From: Streptomyces bambusae
GTDB lineage: Bacteria; Actinomycetota; Actinomycetes; Streptomycetales; Streptomycetaceae
Assembly (NCBI RefSeq): GCF_019400985.1
Contig: NZ_WTFF01000001.1
Coordinates: 44,651 to 108,650, forward strand
DNA: 64,000 nt
Direction: 5' to 3'
A program made the translations under genes and the position numbers. Positions 16,848 to 26,841 of this stretch are shown here, one piece after another; position 1 is the stretch's first letter, and the number at the start of each line of letters is the position of its first letter. The notes under the pieces are model-generated. The model did no database searches. It was not told the origin of the DNA and saw nothing but the letters and a program-made list of their open reading frames with translations.

Positions 16848-19387
16848 TCACGAGGTGGCGGTTGCGGGGAGGGTCGACCGGGACGAGAGCTGGCCGGGGG
16901 CCGGGGGCAGGGTGAGGACCATGGTGAGGCCGCCGCCGGGGGTGTCCTCGGCGGTCAGGGTGCCGCCGACGGCTTCGGTGAAGCCGCGGGCGACCGCGAG
17001 GCCCAGGCCCACACCCGCCCCGGCGGGGGCGTCCCCGTAGCGCTGGAAGGGCTCGAAGATGCGCGTCTTGGCCTCGTCCGGGACGCCCGGCCCGCGGTCG
17101 ACGACACGCAGTTCGACGCGGTCGGCCAGCGCACTGGCGGAGACCAGGACGCGCTGCCCGTCGGGGCTGTACTTGACGGCGTTCTCCACGATGTTGGCGA
17201 CGGCGCGTTCCAGGAGTCCGCGGTCGACGGCGACCATGGGGAGGGTTTCGGGGATGTCGAGCTCCACACTGTCGTCGGGTACGCCGGCCAGCGCCATCGG
17301 GACGACTTCGTCGAGGTCGGTCTCGCGGATCAGCGGGGTGACGGTGCCGGTCTGCAGGCGGGACATGTCGAGGAGGTTGCCGACCAGGGCGTCGAGCCGG
17401 TCCGCGCCTTCCTCTATGCCTTCGAGGAGGTCCGCGCGGTCCTCCTCCGACCACTCCACGTCATCGGCGCGCAGGGAGGTGACGGAGGCCTTGATCCCGG
17501 CGAGGGGGGTGCGCAGGTCATGGCTGACGGCGGCGAGGAGTGCGGTGCGGATGCGGTTGCCCTCGGCCAGGCGCTGGGCCTCTTCCGCCTGGCCGACCAG
17601 GCGCTGGCGGTCGAGTACGACGGCGGCCTGGGCGGCGAAGGCGCCGAGGACGCGGCGGTCCTCGGCCGGCAGGACCCGGCCGGTGAGCGCGAGGGCCATG
17701 TTCTCGCCGATGGGCATGTCGACGTCGGCTTCCTCGGGGCGCTCGGCCGGGGCGGGCCCGGTGCCCGCCGCCAGGATCCAGGGCTCGACCTCGCTGGGGC
17801 GTTCGAGCAGGGCCACCGATTCCATGGCGAAGGTCTCACGGACCCGTTCGAGCAGCGCGTCCAGGGAGTCCTCGCCGCGCAGGACGCTGCCGGCGAGGAA
17901 GGAGAGGATCTCGGCTTCGGCCCGTAGCCGGGCGGCCTGGTGGGTGCGGCGGGCGGCGAGGTCGACCACGGAGGCGACGGAGACGGCGACCGCGAAGAAG
18001 ACCACGATGGCGAGGATGTTCTTGGGGTCGGCGATGGTCCACAGGTGCAGGGGTGGTGTGAAGAAGTAGTTGAGCAGCAGGGACCCGAAGGCCGCCGAGG
18101 CCAGCGCGGGCATCAGTCCGCCCAGCAGGGCGGCTGCCACCGTGAGGGTGAGGAAGAGGAGCATGTCGTTGGTGAGCCCGAGGTCGGGAACGACAGTGCG
18201 CAGCAGTACGGTCAGCAGGGCCGGTCCGAGGATGCCGACCAGCCAGCCCCAGATGATCCGGGAGCGGCCCAGGCGGGAGCCCCGTGCGACGGGCAGCCCG
18301 CGTCCCTTGGCGGCCTGGTCGTGGGTGACGATGTGGACGTCGAGGTCGGGTCCGGATTCGCGGGCGACGGTGGCGCTGACGCCGGGGCCGAAGACGTACT
18401 GCCAGGGCTTGCGCCGGCTCACGCCGAGGACGATCTGGGTGGCGTTGACCCCGCGTGCGAACTCCAGCAGGGCGTTGGGGACGTCGTCGCCTATGACGTG
18501 GTGGAAGGTGCCGCCGAGGTCCTCGACCAGTCTGCGCTGGAAGGCGAGTTCCTTGGGCGAGGCCGAGGTGAGTCCGTCGCTGCGGGCGATGTAGACGGCC
18601 AGGACCTCGCCGCCGGCGCCCTTCTCGGCCAGACGGGCTGCCCGGCGGATGAGCTGACGGCCTTCGGGGCCGCCGGTGAGGCCCACGACGATGCGCTCGC
18701 GGGCCTGCCAGGTGGAGCGGATGTTGTGCTCGCCCCGGTATTCCTGGAGGTACTCGTCGACGCGGTCGGCCACCCACAGCAGCGCCAGCTCGCGCAGGGC
18801 GGTGAGGTTGCCGGGACGGAAGTAGTTCGACAGGGCCGCGTCGACCTTGTCCGCCTTGTAGACATTGCCGTGTGCCATCCGCCGGCGCAGGGCCTGCGGG
18901 GACATGTCGACCAGCTCGATCTGGTCGGCGCGGCGGACCACCTCGTCCGGCACCGTCTCCTGCTGGCGGATCCCGGTTATCGTCTCGACGACGTCACCCA
19001 GGGATTCGAGGTGCTGGATGTTGACGGTGGTGATCACGTCGATGCCGGCCTGGAGGAGCTCCTCGATGTCCTGCCAGCGCTTGGCGTTGCGGGAGCCGGG
19101 CACGTTGGTGTGGGCCAGCTCGTCCACGAGCGCCACGGCAGGCCGGCGGGCCAGCACGGCGTCCACGTCCATCTCGGTGAAGACGGCGTTCCGGTACGCC
19201 AGCTCCTTGCGCGGGATCTCCTCCAGCCCGTGCAGCATGACCTCCGTACGCGGCCGGCCGTGGTGCTCGACGAAGGCGACGACGACGTCGGTGCCGCGCT
19301 CGATCCTGCGATGCCCTTCGGAGAGCATCGCGTAGGTCTTGCCGACGCCGGGGGCCGCGCCGAGGTAGATCCGGAATGTGCCGCGTC

Positions 19388-19391
<4 letters not shown>
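16848..19391 (-). CDS. kdpD: KdpD turgor/K+ sensor histidine kinase
   Basis: This 847-residue sensor kinase has an N-terminal KdpD domain with a Walker A motif (GAAPGVGKTY at about 11-20) and VALVDELAHTNVPGSRN as Walker B region. A USP-like domain (RERIVVGLTGGPEG) follows at about 230-365. Four membrane helices of DUF4118 lie at about 385-480, then a GAF region. The HisKA dimerisation helix carries the phosphorylated His in AVSHDLRTPLAGIKAS, and the HATPase domain contains VENAVKYSPDG. It phosphorylates KdpE when K+ is limiting. Its ATG overlaps the kdpE stop (ATGA), so the order here is kdpE then kdpD. Confidence 0.95.
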
Positions 19392-20086
<695 letters not shown>

Positions 20087-20141
20087 CGCTGTGGCGCCTT
20101 CCTTCCGCGGTGAGCGTGCTGAACATGGCTGAACATGGGGT

Positions 20142-20203
20142 GGAGCCGACGGGACGCGAGGTTGCGCGTCCCGCCGGCTCCGGCGCCCGTTTCCCAACGG
20201 GCG
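20142..20203 (-). terminator. Two tandem hairpins between kdpC and kdpE (possible attenuator)
   Basis: The first hairpin pairs 20142-20158 with 20165-20181 (17-bp arms, one mismatch, 6-base loop). The second pairs CGCCCGTT at 20184-20191 with AACGGGCG at 20196-20203 and ends exactly at the kdpC stop codon. No U-run follows, as is common in Streptomyces. Positioned inside the operon, they probably stabilise or partly terminate the kdpFABC message. Confidence 0.6.
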
Positions 20204-20839
20204 TCAGCTCTTGGCCAGGTCCCTCAGGGCCAGGTTGAGCTCGAGGACATTGACGTGCGGTTCGCCGAGGAATCCCAGGGTGCGCCCGTCGGTGTGGTCC
20301 GCGACCAGCTTCGCCACCTGCTGTTCGGTGAGTCCGTTCTCCCGGGCCACGCGGTTGATCTGGATCCTCGCGTACTCGGGCGAGATGTGCGGGTCGATCG
20401 CGGAGGCCGAGCCGGTGACCGCGTCCTTGGGAACCTCCGACTCCGGCACGCCGTTGAACTCGGCAACCTGCTGCTTGGCGTCCTTCACCGCCTGTACCAG
20501 CCGGGAGTCGGACGCGCCGAGCTGGCTGGAGCCGGTGGCGAGCGGATCGTACGAGCTGTTGGACGGGCGCGGCTGGAACCACTTCGGGTCCGGGCGCGCC
20601 GCCTCGTTCTCGTCGTCCGGGTTCTGCTTCGGCAGGTCCCAGCTCTGCCCGACCAGCGAGGAGCCGACCTCCTTACCGCCGGCCTTCACGATCGAGCCGT
20701 TGGCCTTGTCGTGGAAGAGGGCCTGGGCGACCCCGGTGACCGCGAGCGGGTACAGGATGCCGGTCACGACGGTCAGCACCAGCAGCATCCGCAGCGCGGC
20801 CATCAGCAGACGGCCCGTGTTGGAGACGGAAGTGTTCAT
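20204..20839 (-). CDS. kdpC: KdpC subunit of K+-transporting ATPase
   Basis: The 211-residue subunit has one N-terminal membrane helix (ALRMLLVLTVVTGILYPLAV at about 15-34) followed by an extracytoplasmic domain. KdpC landmarks are VGQSWDLPKQNP, TGSASAIDPHISPEYA and the C-terminal FLGEPHVNVLELNLAL. KdpC stabilises the KdpFABC complex and promotes ATP-driven K+ uptake. It starts 22 bases after kdpB ends. Length and order are normal for the family. Confidence 0.95.
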   Translation of the reverse strand: MNTSVSNTGRLLMAALRMLLVLTVVTGILYPLAVTGVAQALFHDKANGSIVKAGGKEVGSSLVGQSWDLPKQNPDDENEAARPDPKWFQPRPSNSSYDPLATGSSQLGASDSRLVQAVKDAKQQVAEFNGVPESEVPKDAVTGSASAIDPHISPEYARIQINRVARENGLTEQQVAKLVADHTDGRTLGFLGEPHVNVLELNLALRDLAKS

Positions 20840-20861
20840 GGCAGATCAGCACGTTCCTAAT

Positions 20862-23006
20862 TCAGGCGAGCCCGGGGATGAGGGAGATGAGCATGTCGAT
20901 GAGCTTGATGCCGATGAACGGGACGACCAGGCCGCCGAGTCCGTAGACGCCGAGGTTGCGGCGGAGCATCTTGTCCGCGCTGGACGGCCGGTACCGGACA
21001 CCCTTCAGGGCGAGCGGGACCAGCGCGATGATGATCAGCGCGTTGAAGATGACCGCGGACAGGATCGCCGACTCCGGCGAGGACAGAGCCATGATGTTGA
21101 GCTTGTCCAGGCCCGGGTAGGCCACCGCGAAGATCGCCGGGATGATCGCGAAGTACTTCGCGACGTCGTTGGCAATGGAGAACGTGGTCAGCGCACCGCG
21201 CGTGATCAGGAGCTGCTTGCCGATCTCGACGATCTCGATGAGCTTGGTCGGGTTGGAGTCGAGGTCGACCATGTTGCCGGCCTCCTTGGCGGCCGACGTA
21301 CCCGTGTTCATCGCGACACCGACGTCCGCCTGGGCCAGGGCCGGGGCGTCGTTGGTGCCGTCGCCGGTCATCGCGACGAGCTTGCCTCCCGCCTGCTCCC
21401 GCTTGATCAGGGCCATCTTGTCCTCGGGCGTGGCCTCGGCGAGGAAGTCGTCGACACCCGCCTCCTCCGCGATGGCCCGGGCGGTCAGCGGGTTGTCACC
21501 CGTGATCATGACCGTCTTGATGCCCATGCGGCGCAGCTCCTCGAACCGCTCCCGCATGCCCTCCTTCACCACGTCCTTGAGGTGGATCACGCCCAGGACG
21601 CGGGCGCCGTCGCCGTCCTCCGCGGCGACCAGCAGCGGCGTGCCGCCGGCCTCGGAGATCGTGTTGGCCAGGGCCTCGGCGTCCTCGGCCACCTTGCCGC
21701 CGCGCTCCTTGACCCAGGCGATGACCGAGGCGGTCGCGCCCTTGCGGACGAGGTGCCCGTCGACGTCCACGCCCGACATGCGGGTCTGCGCCGTGAAGGG
21801 CACCCAGGTGGCGTGGGCGAGCTCGCCCTGGTGGCGCTCGCGCAGCCCGTACTTCTCCTTCGCGAGGACCACGATGGAACGGCCCTCGGGGGTCTCGTCG
21901 GCCAGCGAGGACAGCTGCGCGGCGTCGGCGACCTCGGCCGCGGTGGTGCCCTTGACGGGGACGAACTCGGCGGCCTGGCGGTTGCCGAGGGTGATGGTGC
22001 CGGTCTTGTCCAGCAGCAGGGTGGACACGTCGCCGGCGGCCTCCACGGCACGGCCCGACATGGCCAGGACGTTGCGCTGGACCAGCCGGTCCATGCCCGC
22101 GATACCGATCGCGGACAGCAGCGCGCCGATCGTGGTCGGGATCAGGCAGACCAGCAGCGCCGTCAGCACGATCATCGAGGTCTGCTCGTCGGCGCCCGCG
22201 TAGATCGCGAACGGCTTCAGCGTGACCACCGCGAGCAGGAAGACGATCGTCAGCGAGGCCAGCAGGATGTTGAGCGCGATCTCGTTGGGCGTCTTCTGCC
22301 GCGCCGCGCCCTCGACCAGGTTGATCATCCGGTCGATGAAGGTCTCACCGGGCTTGGTGGTGATCTTGATGACGATCCGGTCGGACAGCACCTTCGTACC
22401 GCCCGTGACGGCCGAGCGGTCGCCGCCGGACTCGCGGATGACCGGCGCGGACTCGCCCGTGATCGCGGACTCGTCCACGGAGGCCACGCCCTCGACCACG
22501 TCGCCGTCGCCCGGGATGATGTCGCCGGCCTCGCAGACCACCAGGTCGCCGATCTTGAGGTCCGTGCCCGGGACCTCCTCCTCGCCCTTGCCGTCCTTGG
22601 TCAGGCGTCGGGCGACGGTGTCGGTCTTGGCCTTGCGCAGGGTGTCCGCCTGCGCCTTGCCGCGGCCCTCGGCCACCGCCTCCGCCAGGTTCGCGAAGAT
22701 CGTCGTGAGCCACAGCCAGGCCGTGATGGCCCAGCCGAACCAGTCGGTCGGGTCCTTGATCGCGAGCGCGGTGGTGACCACCGAGCCGACCAGGACCACG
22801 AACATGACCGGTGACTTGACCATGATCCGCGGGTCGAGCTTGCGGATCGCGTCCGGCAGCGACTTGACCAGCTGCCTGGGGTCGAAGAGGCCGCCGCCCA
22901 CGCGTCCGCCCTCGGGCTTGTGGCCCGTCGGGACGTCGCTGTGCGGTGCCGGGGTGACAGGGGCGGTGGACATCGCGTCCTCGTGCTTCTTTGCGTCGAT
23001 GGTCAT
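20862..23006 (-). CDS. kdpB: KdpB catalytic P-type ATPase subunit
   Basis: The 714-residue P-type ATPase has the phosphorylation motif [11 protein letters not shown], the TGES actuator motif ([11 protein letters not shown]), the hinge [18 protein letters not shown] and the membrane segments expected of KdpB. It hydrolyses ATP to drive K+ import through KdpA. The N-terminus carries an extra 40-residue hydrophilic extension before [19 protein letters not shown]. The ATG at 23006 overlaps the kdpA stop (ATGA). A frame extension to 23426 is antisense-quality shadow and was rejected. Confidence 0.96.
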   Translation of the reverse strand: MTIDAKKHEDAMSTAPVTPAPHSDVPTGHKPEGGRVGGGLFDPRQLVKSLPDAIRKLDPRIMVKSPVMFVVLVGSVVTTALAIKDPTDWFGWAITAWLWLTTIFANLAEAVAEGRGKAQADTLRKAKTDTVARRLTKDGKGEEEVPGTDLKIGDLVVCEAGDIIPGDGDVVEGVASVDESAITGESAPVIRESGGDRSAVTGGTKVLSDRIVIKITTKPGETFIDRMINLVEGAARQKTPNEIALNILLASLTIVFLLAVVTLKPFAIYAGADEQTSMIVLTALLVCLIPTTIGALLSAIGIAGMDRLVQRNVLAMSGRAVEAAGDVSTLLLDKTGTITLGNRQAAEFVPVKGTTAAEVADAAQLSSLADETPEGRSIVVLAKEKYGLRERHQGELAHATWVPFTAQTRMSGVDVDGHLVRKGATASVIAWVKERGGKVAEDAEALANTISEAGGTPLLVAAEDGDGARVLGVIHLKDVVKEGMRERFEELRRMGIKTVMITGDNPLTARAIAEEAGVDDFLAEATPEDKMALIKREQAGGKLVAMTGDGTNDAPALAQADVGVAMNTGTSAAKEAGNMVDLDSNPTKLIEIVEIGKQLLITRGALTTFSIANDVAKYFAIIPAIFAVAYPGLDKLNIMALSSPESAILSAVIFNALIIIALVPLALKGVRYRPSSADKMLRRNLGVYGLGGLVVPFIGIKLIDMLISLIPGLA

Positions 23007-24667
23007 GACCCCAGCCCCTCGGCGAGCGGACCCAGCGCCAGCGCCGGGAAGAACGTCAGACCGGTGATGATCAGGATCGCGCCCACGAGCAGCCCGGTGA
23101 ACAGGGGCTTCTCGGTGCGCAGGGTGCCCGCGGTGGCGGGCACCGGGGTCTGCTCGGCGAGCGACCCGGCCAGGGCCAGGACGAACACCATCGGCAGGAA
23201 CCGGCCCAGCAGCATGCACAGGCCGAGCGTCGTGTTGAAGAACGGCGTGTTGGCGCCGAAGCCGGCGAACGCGGAGCCGTTGTTGTTCGACGCGGAGGTG
23301 TAGGCGTACAGGACCTCGGAGAAGCCGTGGGCCCCCACGTTGGTCATGGCCTCCTTGCCGTCCGGCAGCGCCATGGCCACGGCCGTGCCGACCAGCACCA
23401 GGGCGGGCGTGATCAGGATGTAGCACGCGGCGAGCTTGATCTCGCGGGTGCCGATCTTCTTGCCCAGGTACTCCGGGGTGCGGCCGACCATCAGACCGGC
23501 CAGGAACACCGCGATCACGGCCATGATCAGCATGCCGTAGAGGCCGGAGCCGACACCGCCGGGCGCGAGCTCGCCCAGCATCATGCCGAGCAGCAGCACA
23601 CCGCCGGACAGGCCGCTGAAGGAGTCGTGGAAGGAGTTGACCGAACCCGTCGAGGTCATCGTGGTGGAGACCGCGAACAGCGAGGACGCACCCTCACCGA
23701 ACCGCTGCTCCTTGCCCTCCATCGCGCCGCCCGCCAGCTGCGAGGCCGCGCCCGGGTGGGCGTACTCGATCCAGGTCACCAGGACCACGCCGACGAACCA
23801 GATCGTCCCCATCGCGGCGACGATGGCATAGCCCTGCTTGACGTTGCCGACCATCCTGCCGAAGGTGCGCGGCAGCGAGAACGGAATCACCAGCAGCAGG
23901 AAGATCGTCAGCAGGTTGGAGAAGCCGTTGGGGTTCTCGAAGGGGTGGGCGGAGTTGGCGTTGAAGTAGCCGCCACCGTTGGTGCCCAGATCCTTGATCG
24001 CCTCCTGGGAGGCCACCGCGCCCGGCGAGATGCTCTGCGTCTGGCCGGTCACCGTGGTGAGCTCGTGGATGCCGCCGAAGTTCTGGATGGCACCCGCGGC
24101 GACCAGCACGATCGCGGCGATCACGGAGATCGGAACCAGGATGCGGACGGTGCCGCGCACCAGGTCCGCCCAGAAGTTGCCCAGCTCGCCGGTGCGGGAG
24201 CGCGCGAAGCCGCGGACCAGCGCCACCGCGACGGCGATGCCGACGGCCGCGGAGACGAAGTTCTGCACGGCGAGGCCGGCGGTCTGGGTGACGTGGCTCA
24301 TCGCCGCCTCACCCGAGTACGACTGCCAGTTCGTGTTCGAGACGAAGGACGCGGCGGTGTTGAACGCCTGGTCCGGGGTGATCGCCTTGAAGCCGAGCGA
24401 GAGCGGCAGGACGTCCTGCACGCGCTGGAGCACGTACAGCAACAGCACGCTCACCGCGGAGAAGGCGAGCACCGCCCGCAGGTAGGCGGACCAGCGCATC
24501 TCGGCGTTCGGGTTGGCGCCCACACTGCGGTAGATCCACTTCTCCACCCGCAGGTGCTTCTCGGAGGAGAAGACGGCTGCCATGTAGTCGCCCAGGGGGC
24601 GGTGCACCAGGGCCAGAGCGACGATCAGCGCTGTCACCTGGAGCACGTCAGCAAGAACGGGGCTCAT
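23003..24667 (-). CDS. kdpA: KdpA K+-binding channel-like subunit
   Basis: This 554-residue membrane protein is the K+-selective channel-like subunit of the Kdp pump. It has about ten membrane helices and four filter-like loops, for example [49 protein letters not shown] and [20 protein letters not shown]. The conserved N-terminus [12 protein letters not shown] is present. It lies 8 bases after kdpF on the same transcript. Confidence 0.96.
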   Translation of the reverse strand: MSPVLADVLQVTALIVALALVHRPLGDYMAAVFSSEKHLRVEKWIYRSVGANPNAEMRWSAYLRAVLAFSAVSVLLLYVLQRVQDVLPLSLGFKAITPDQAFNTAASFVSNTNWQSYSGEAAMSHVTQTAGLAVQNFVSAAVGIAVAVALVRGFARSRTGELGNFWADLVRGTVRILVPISVIAAIVLVAAGAIQNFGGIHELTTVTGQTQSISPGAVASQEAIKDLGTNGGGYFNANSAHPFENPNGFSNLLTIFLLLVIPFSLPRTFGRMVGNVKQGYAIVAAMGTIWFVGVVLVTWIEYAHPGAASQLAGGAMEGKEQRFGEGASSLFAVSTTMTSTGSVNSFHDSFSGLSGGVLLLGMMLGELAPGGVGSGLYGMLIMAVIAVFLAGLMVGRTPEYLGKKIGTREIKLAACYILITPALVLVGTAVAMALPDGKEAMTNVGAHGFSEVLYAYTSASNNNGSAFAGFGANTPFFNTTLGLCMLLGRFLPMVFVLALAGSLAEQTPVPATAGTLRTEKPLFTGLLVGAILIITGLTFFPALALGPLAEGLGS

Positions 24668-24675
24668 GTCGGGGC

Positions 24676-24765
24676 TCAGAACCTCTCCGGCTTGACGAGG
24701 GCGAGGATGAGATAGCCCAGCAGGGCGACGGCCACGACCAGGCCGATGATGTTCTCGGCGGTCAC
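24676..24765 (-). CDS. kdpF: KdpF small stabilising subunit (29 aa)
   Basis: A 29-residue single-helix peptide reads [20 protein letters not shown], then LALVKPERF. The hydrophobic helix followed by L-x-x-P-E-x-F is typical of KdpF, which stabilises the KdpABC complex in the membrane. The GTG start overlaps the stop of the preceding 27-residue peptide (GTGA), and kdpA follows immediately. It is easily missed because of its size. Confidence 0.9.
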   Translation of the reverse strand: MTAENIIGLVVAVALLGYLILALVKPERF

Positions 24766-24845
24766 AGCTTCGTCACCCCCTTGGCGATGAGAGCCACCAG
24801 CGCGAAGACCGCGATCGTGGTGACGACGAAGGCCACATCGGCCAT
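24762..24845 (-). CDS. 27-aa hydrophobic peptide leading the kdp operon
   Basis: The peptide [20 protein letters not shown] then AKGVTKL is encoded directly upstream of kdpF and coupled to it by a GTGA overlap. An AGGAGCTC ribosome-binding site sits five bases before its ATG. It is a single membrane helix with a basic tail. The arrangement supports a genuine gene that could be a second small Kdp-associated subunit or a translational leader. I know no characterised homologue. Confidence 0.7.
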   Translation of the reverse strand: MADVAFVVTTIAVFALVALIAKGVTKL

Positions 24846-24920
24846 CGTGAGCTCCTGGATGAAGTGGGTGTGGTGAATCGGCCAGCTGGCCGGAGATGAG
24901 CTAACCGCGTCCGCGGTGGG

Positions 24921-24983
24921 CCGTTAAGACTTCTTGACGGCACCCATACGCCCGGCAGCGCGGTCTTAACGGGATCCATACGC
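24921..24983 (-). promoter_or_regulatory. kdp promoter region with two 20-bp direct repeats
   Basis: On the plus strand TCTTGACGGCACCCATACGC at 24932 and TCTTAACGGGATCCATACGC at 24964 are 17/20 identical and start 32 bases apart, about three helical turns. An overlapping inverted partner CCGTTAAGA lies at 24921. Located 76-138 bases before the first small gene of the operon, they are good candidates for KdpE binding sites. Confidence 0.6.
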
Positions 24984-25033
24984 GACGCCGTACGCGGGCC
25001 GCCCACCGGCGCCCCGGGACCGGCCCGGCCGCC

Positions 25034-25306
25034 ATGGAGGGCAATCACTACTTCCCGCCCGAGTCGCTGCACCTCGAGTACTTCGTCAGGAGCCGGAGCA
25101 GGTCGCTGTGCTTCTGGAAGGGCATCGCCCGCTACTACACGCTGGAAGTCGGCGGGGTGAGCAATCCGAACGCGGCCTGGTACTACCCCAGGCCCAGTCC
25201 CCTCGCCCGGAGGTTCAAGGACCACGTGGCCTTCTGGCAGGGCGTCCGGATCGAAGGCACGCCCGAGCCGGCACCGGACAGCGGCACCAGGACCGGCGCC
25301 GTGTGA
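25034..25306 (+). CDS. DUF427 domain protein, N-terminally short
   Basis: The 90-residue product starts MEGNHYFPPESLHLEYF and contains FWKGIARYYTLEV, NPNAAWYYPRPSPLARR and KDHVAFWQGVRIEG, all DUF427 features. Complete members carry about 20 more residues (a strand ending in '...vvEGNHYFP') before this point; here no such sequence lies upstream. Either it is a truncated gene or a short variant. The function of the family is unknown. Its 3' end overlaps the convergent CDP-alcohol transferase frame by 124 bases. Confidence 0.6.
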   Translation: MEGNHYFPPESLHLEYFVRSRSRSLCFWKGIARYYTLEVGGVSNPNAAWYYPRPSPLARRFKDHVAFWQGVRIEGTPEPAPDSGTRTGAV

Positions 25307-25995
25307 GGGCCGGAGGCCGGGAGTGAGCGGCGCAGGAGGTGGCGCACGGCCACGACGGCCTGCATCGCGGCGGCGGGGCGCAGCAGGGTGGGGCGGGGCC
25401 GTTCGGGCATCGTGCCGTGGTGGATGGCGATGGCGGTGACGGTGGTGATCGGCAGTGCCCAGGCAGCGATGGCCGCCGCGCGCAACGGCCGGCTGGGTTC
25501 GTGGGTCAGGGTGAGCCAGGTCCAGAACGCGGCGTCGGCGAAGGTGTCGGCGTAGTCACCGAACGGGGAGGCCGTGCCCCGGTGGCGGGCGAGGCGGCCG
25601 TCGGCGAGGTCGCTGGCGATGGCCAGTGCTCCGGACCAGCGTGAGGCTCCGCCGGGCAGGGCGGGGAGGTTGGCGCGGATCAGGGTCAGGACGTCGGCGG
25701 CGCTGAGGTGGGTGCGGCCTTCGAGCAGGCCCAGGTGGGTGACGCAGAGGGCCCAGCTGATGCTCACCCAGCAGCGTCCCGGTCGTCTGCCGGCGGCCAG
25801 GGTGAACAGCACGGCGTGCAGGGCCGTGAGCTCGGCCAGTGCCGCGGGACGGCGGGCGGCCTGGCGCAGTGACCGGTGGGCGGCCCGCCCGAGGAAACGC
25901 ATCGTGGCCTGCGGGTTGAGAGGTCCGCGGCGCAGACCGGCCAGCAGAGCGTCGGTGGCGGCGCGGCTGTCGTCCATGTCGGATACGGGGTCCAC
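25183..25995 (-). CDS. CDP-alcohol phosphatidyltransferase family protein
   Basis: This 270-residue membrane protein contains the full catalytic signature D-G-x2-A-R-x8-G-x3-D-x3-D as DGRLARHRG...GDYADTFAD at about 152-174. The family condenses a CDP-linked lipid with an alcohol to make phospholipids; the acceptor is unknown. Hydrophobic helices flank the motif. GTG at 25995 has GAGAGGACC upstream. The last 40 or so residues are antisense to the DUF427 gene and look non-native, so the normal stop may have been lost. Confidence 0.75.
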   Translation of the reverse strand: MDPVSDMDDSRAATDALLAGLRRGPLNPQATMRFLGRAAHRSLRQAARRPAALAELTALHAVLFTLAAGRRPGRCWVSISWALCVTHLGLLEGRTHLSAADVLTLIRANLPALPGGASRWSGALAIASDLADGRLARHRGTASPFGDYADTFADAAFWTWLTLTHEPSRPLRAAAIAAWALPITTVTAIAIHHGTMPERPRPTLLRPAAAMQAVVAVRHLLRRSLPASGPHTAPVLVPLSGAGSGVPSIRTPCQKATWSLNLRARGLGLG

Positions 25996-26150
25996 TGCCT
26001 GGTCCTCTCGCACTGCGCGTGATCGCTTGCCCCTCACGGTATGCATGCGATTGCTCGTTGAAGGTGAGCGTGGTCACCGAGCCATGGACGTTGTCAGCCC
26101 TAGCCTGGCGGTGGGACAGGAGAACCGGGACGGGGAAGGTGGAGAGGGAC

Positions 26151-26717
26151 ATGGCGTGGGCCGGTCGGCTGATGGCCGTGGGGGCGGTGGGCGGTGCGGC
26201 GGCGGGCTACGTGGGGCTGGTGACCGGGGCTGTGCCCCTGGATCTCGGGGTGGGGCGGCGCACACGACCGCTGGGGCCGCAGTACGTCGTCATCGCCGCA
26301 CCGCGCGAGACGGTCTTCGATGTGATCGCCCAGCCCTATCTGGGCCGGGCCACCCGGGCCATGCGCGAGAAGGTCGCGGTACTGGAACGGGGCAGCGACA
26401 TGGTGCTCGCCGCGCACCGCACGCCCGTCGTGGGCGGGCGGCTGACGGCGACGACCGTGGAGACCGTACGGTTCACCCGGCCGGAGCGGGTCGATTTCCG
26501 TCTGGTGCGCGGCCCCGTCCCGGCGGTCTCCGAGACGTTCGAACTCACCGAGGAGGCACCGGGCACGCGGCTGGTGTACCGCGGTGAGCTGGGCACCGAC
26601 CTGTGGGCGCTCGGCCGGTGGTGGGGCGGCGTGGTCGCCCCACGCTGGGAGGCGACGGTCGCGGCATCACTGGCAGCGGTCAAGCAGGAGGCGGAGCGGC
26701 GCGCGACCCTCGGCTGA
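26151..26717 (+). CDS. SRPBCC (START-like) family protein
   Basis: The 188-residue protein has an N-terminal glycine-rich hydrophobic helix (LMAVGAVGGAAAGYVGLVTG). A START-like domain follows: VVIAAPRETVFDVIAQPYLG, then VDFRLVRGPVPAVSETFEL and TRLVYRGELGTDLWALGRWW. Such domains bind hydrophobic ligands in a deep pocket. The ATG at 26151 follows GGAGAGGG. It is adjacent to the divergent CDP-alcohol transferase gene, a pairing that may hint at lipid metabolism. Confidence 0.7.
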   Translation: MAWAGRLMAVGAVGGAAAGYVGLVTGAVPLDLGVGRRTRPLGPQYVVIAAPRETVFDVIAQPYLGRATRAMREKVAVLERGSDMVLAAHRTPVVGGRLTATTVETVRFTRPERVDFRLVRGPVPAVSETFELTEEAPGTRLVYRGELGTDLWALGRWWGGVVAPRWEATVAASLAAVKQEAERRATLG

Positions 26718-26841
26718 GCGTATTCCTGCCTGGTGAACCGGTACTGCGGTCACCGACGTCACGGGCGACCTCGGCCAACGGGCGACCTCGGCCATCCAGC
26801 GCGCGGGACAGCCCTGCCGGTCAGCCCGGAGGGGACGCACC

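Noticed and set aside
20211..22814. An 867-residue open frame opposite kdpC and kdpB
   Set aside because: Composition is dominated by Asp/Arg/Gly/Leu without any domain, and the opposite strand encodes unmistakable KdpB and KdpC.
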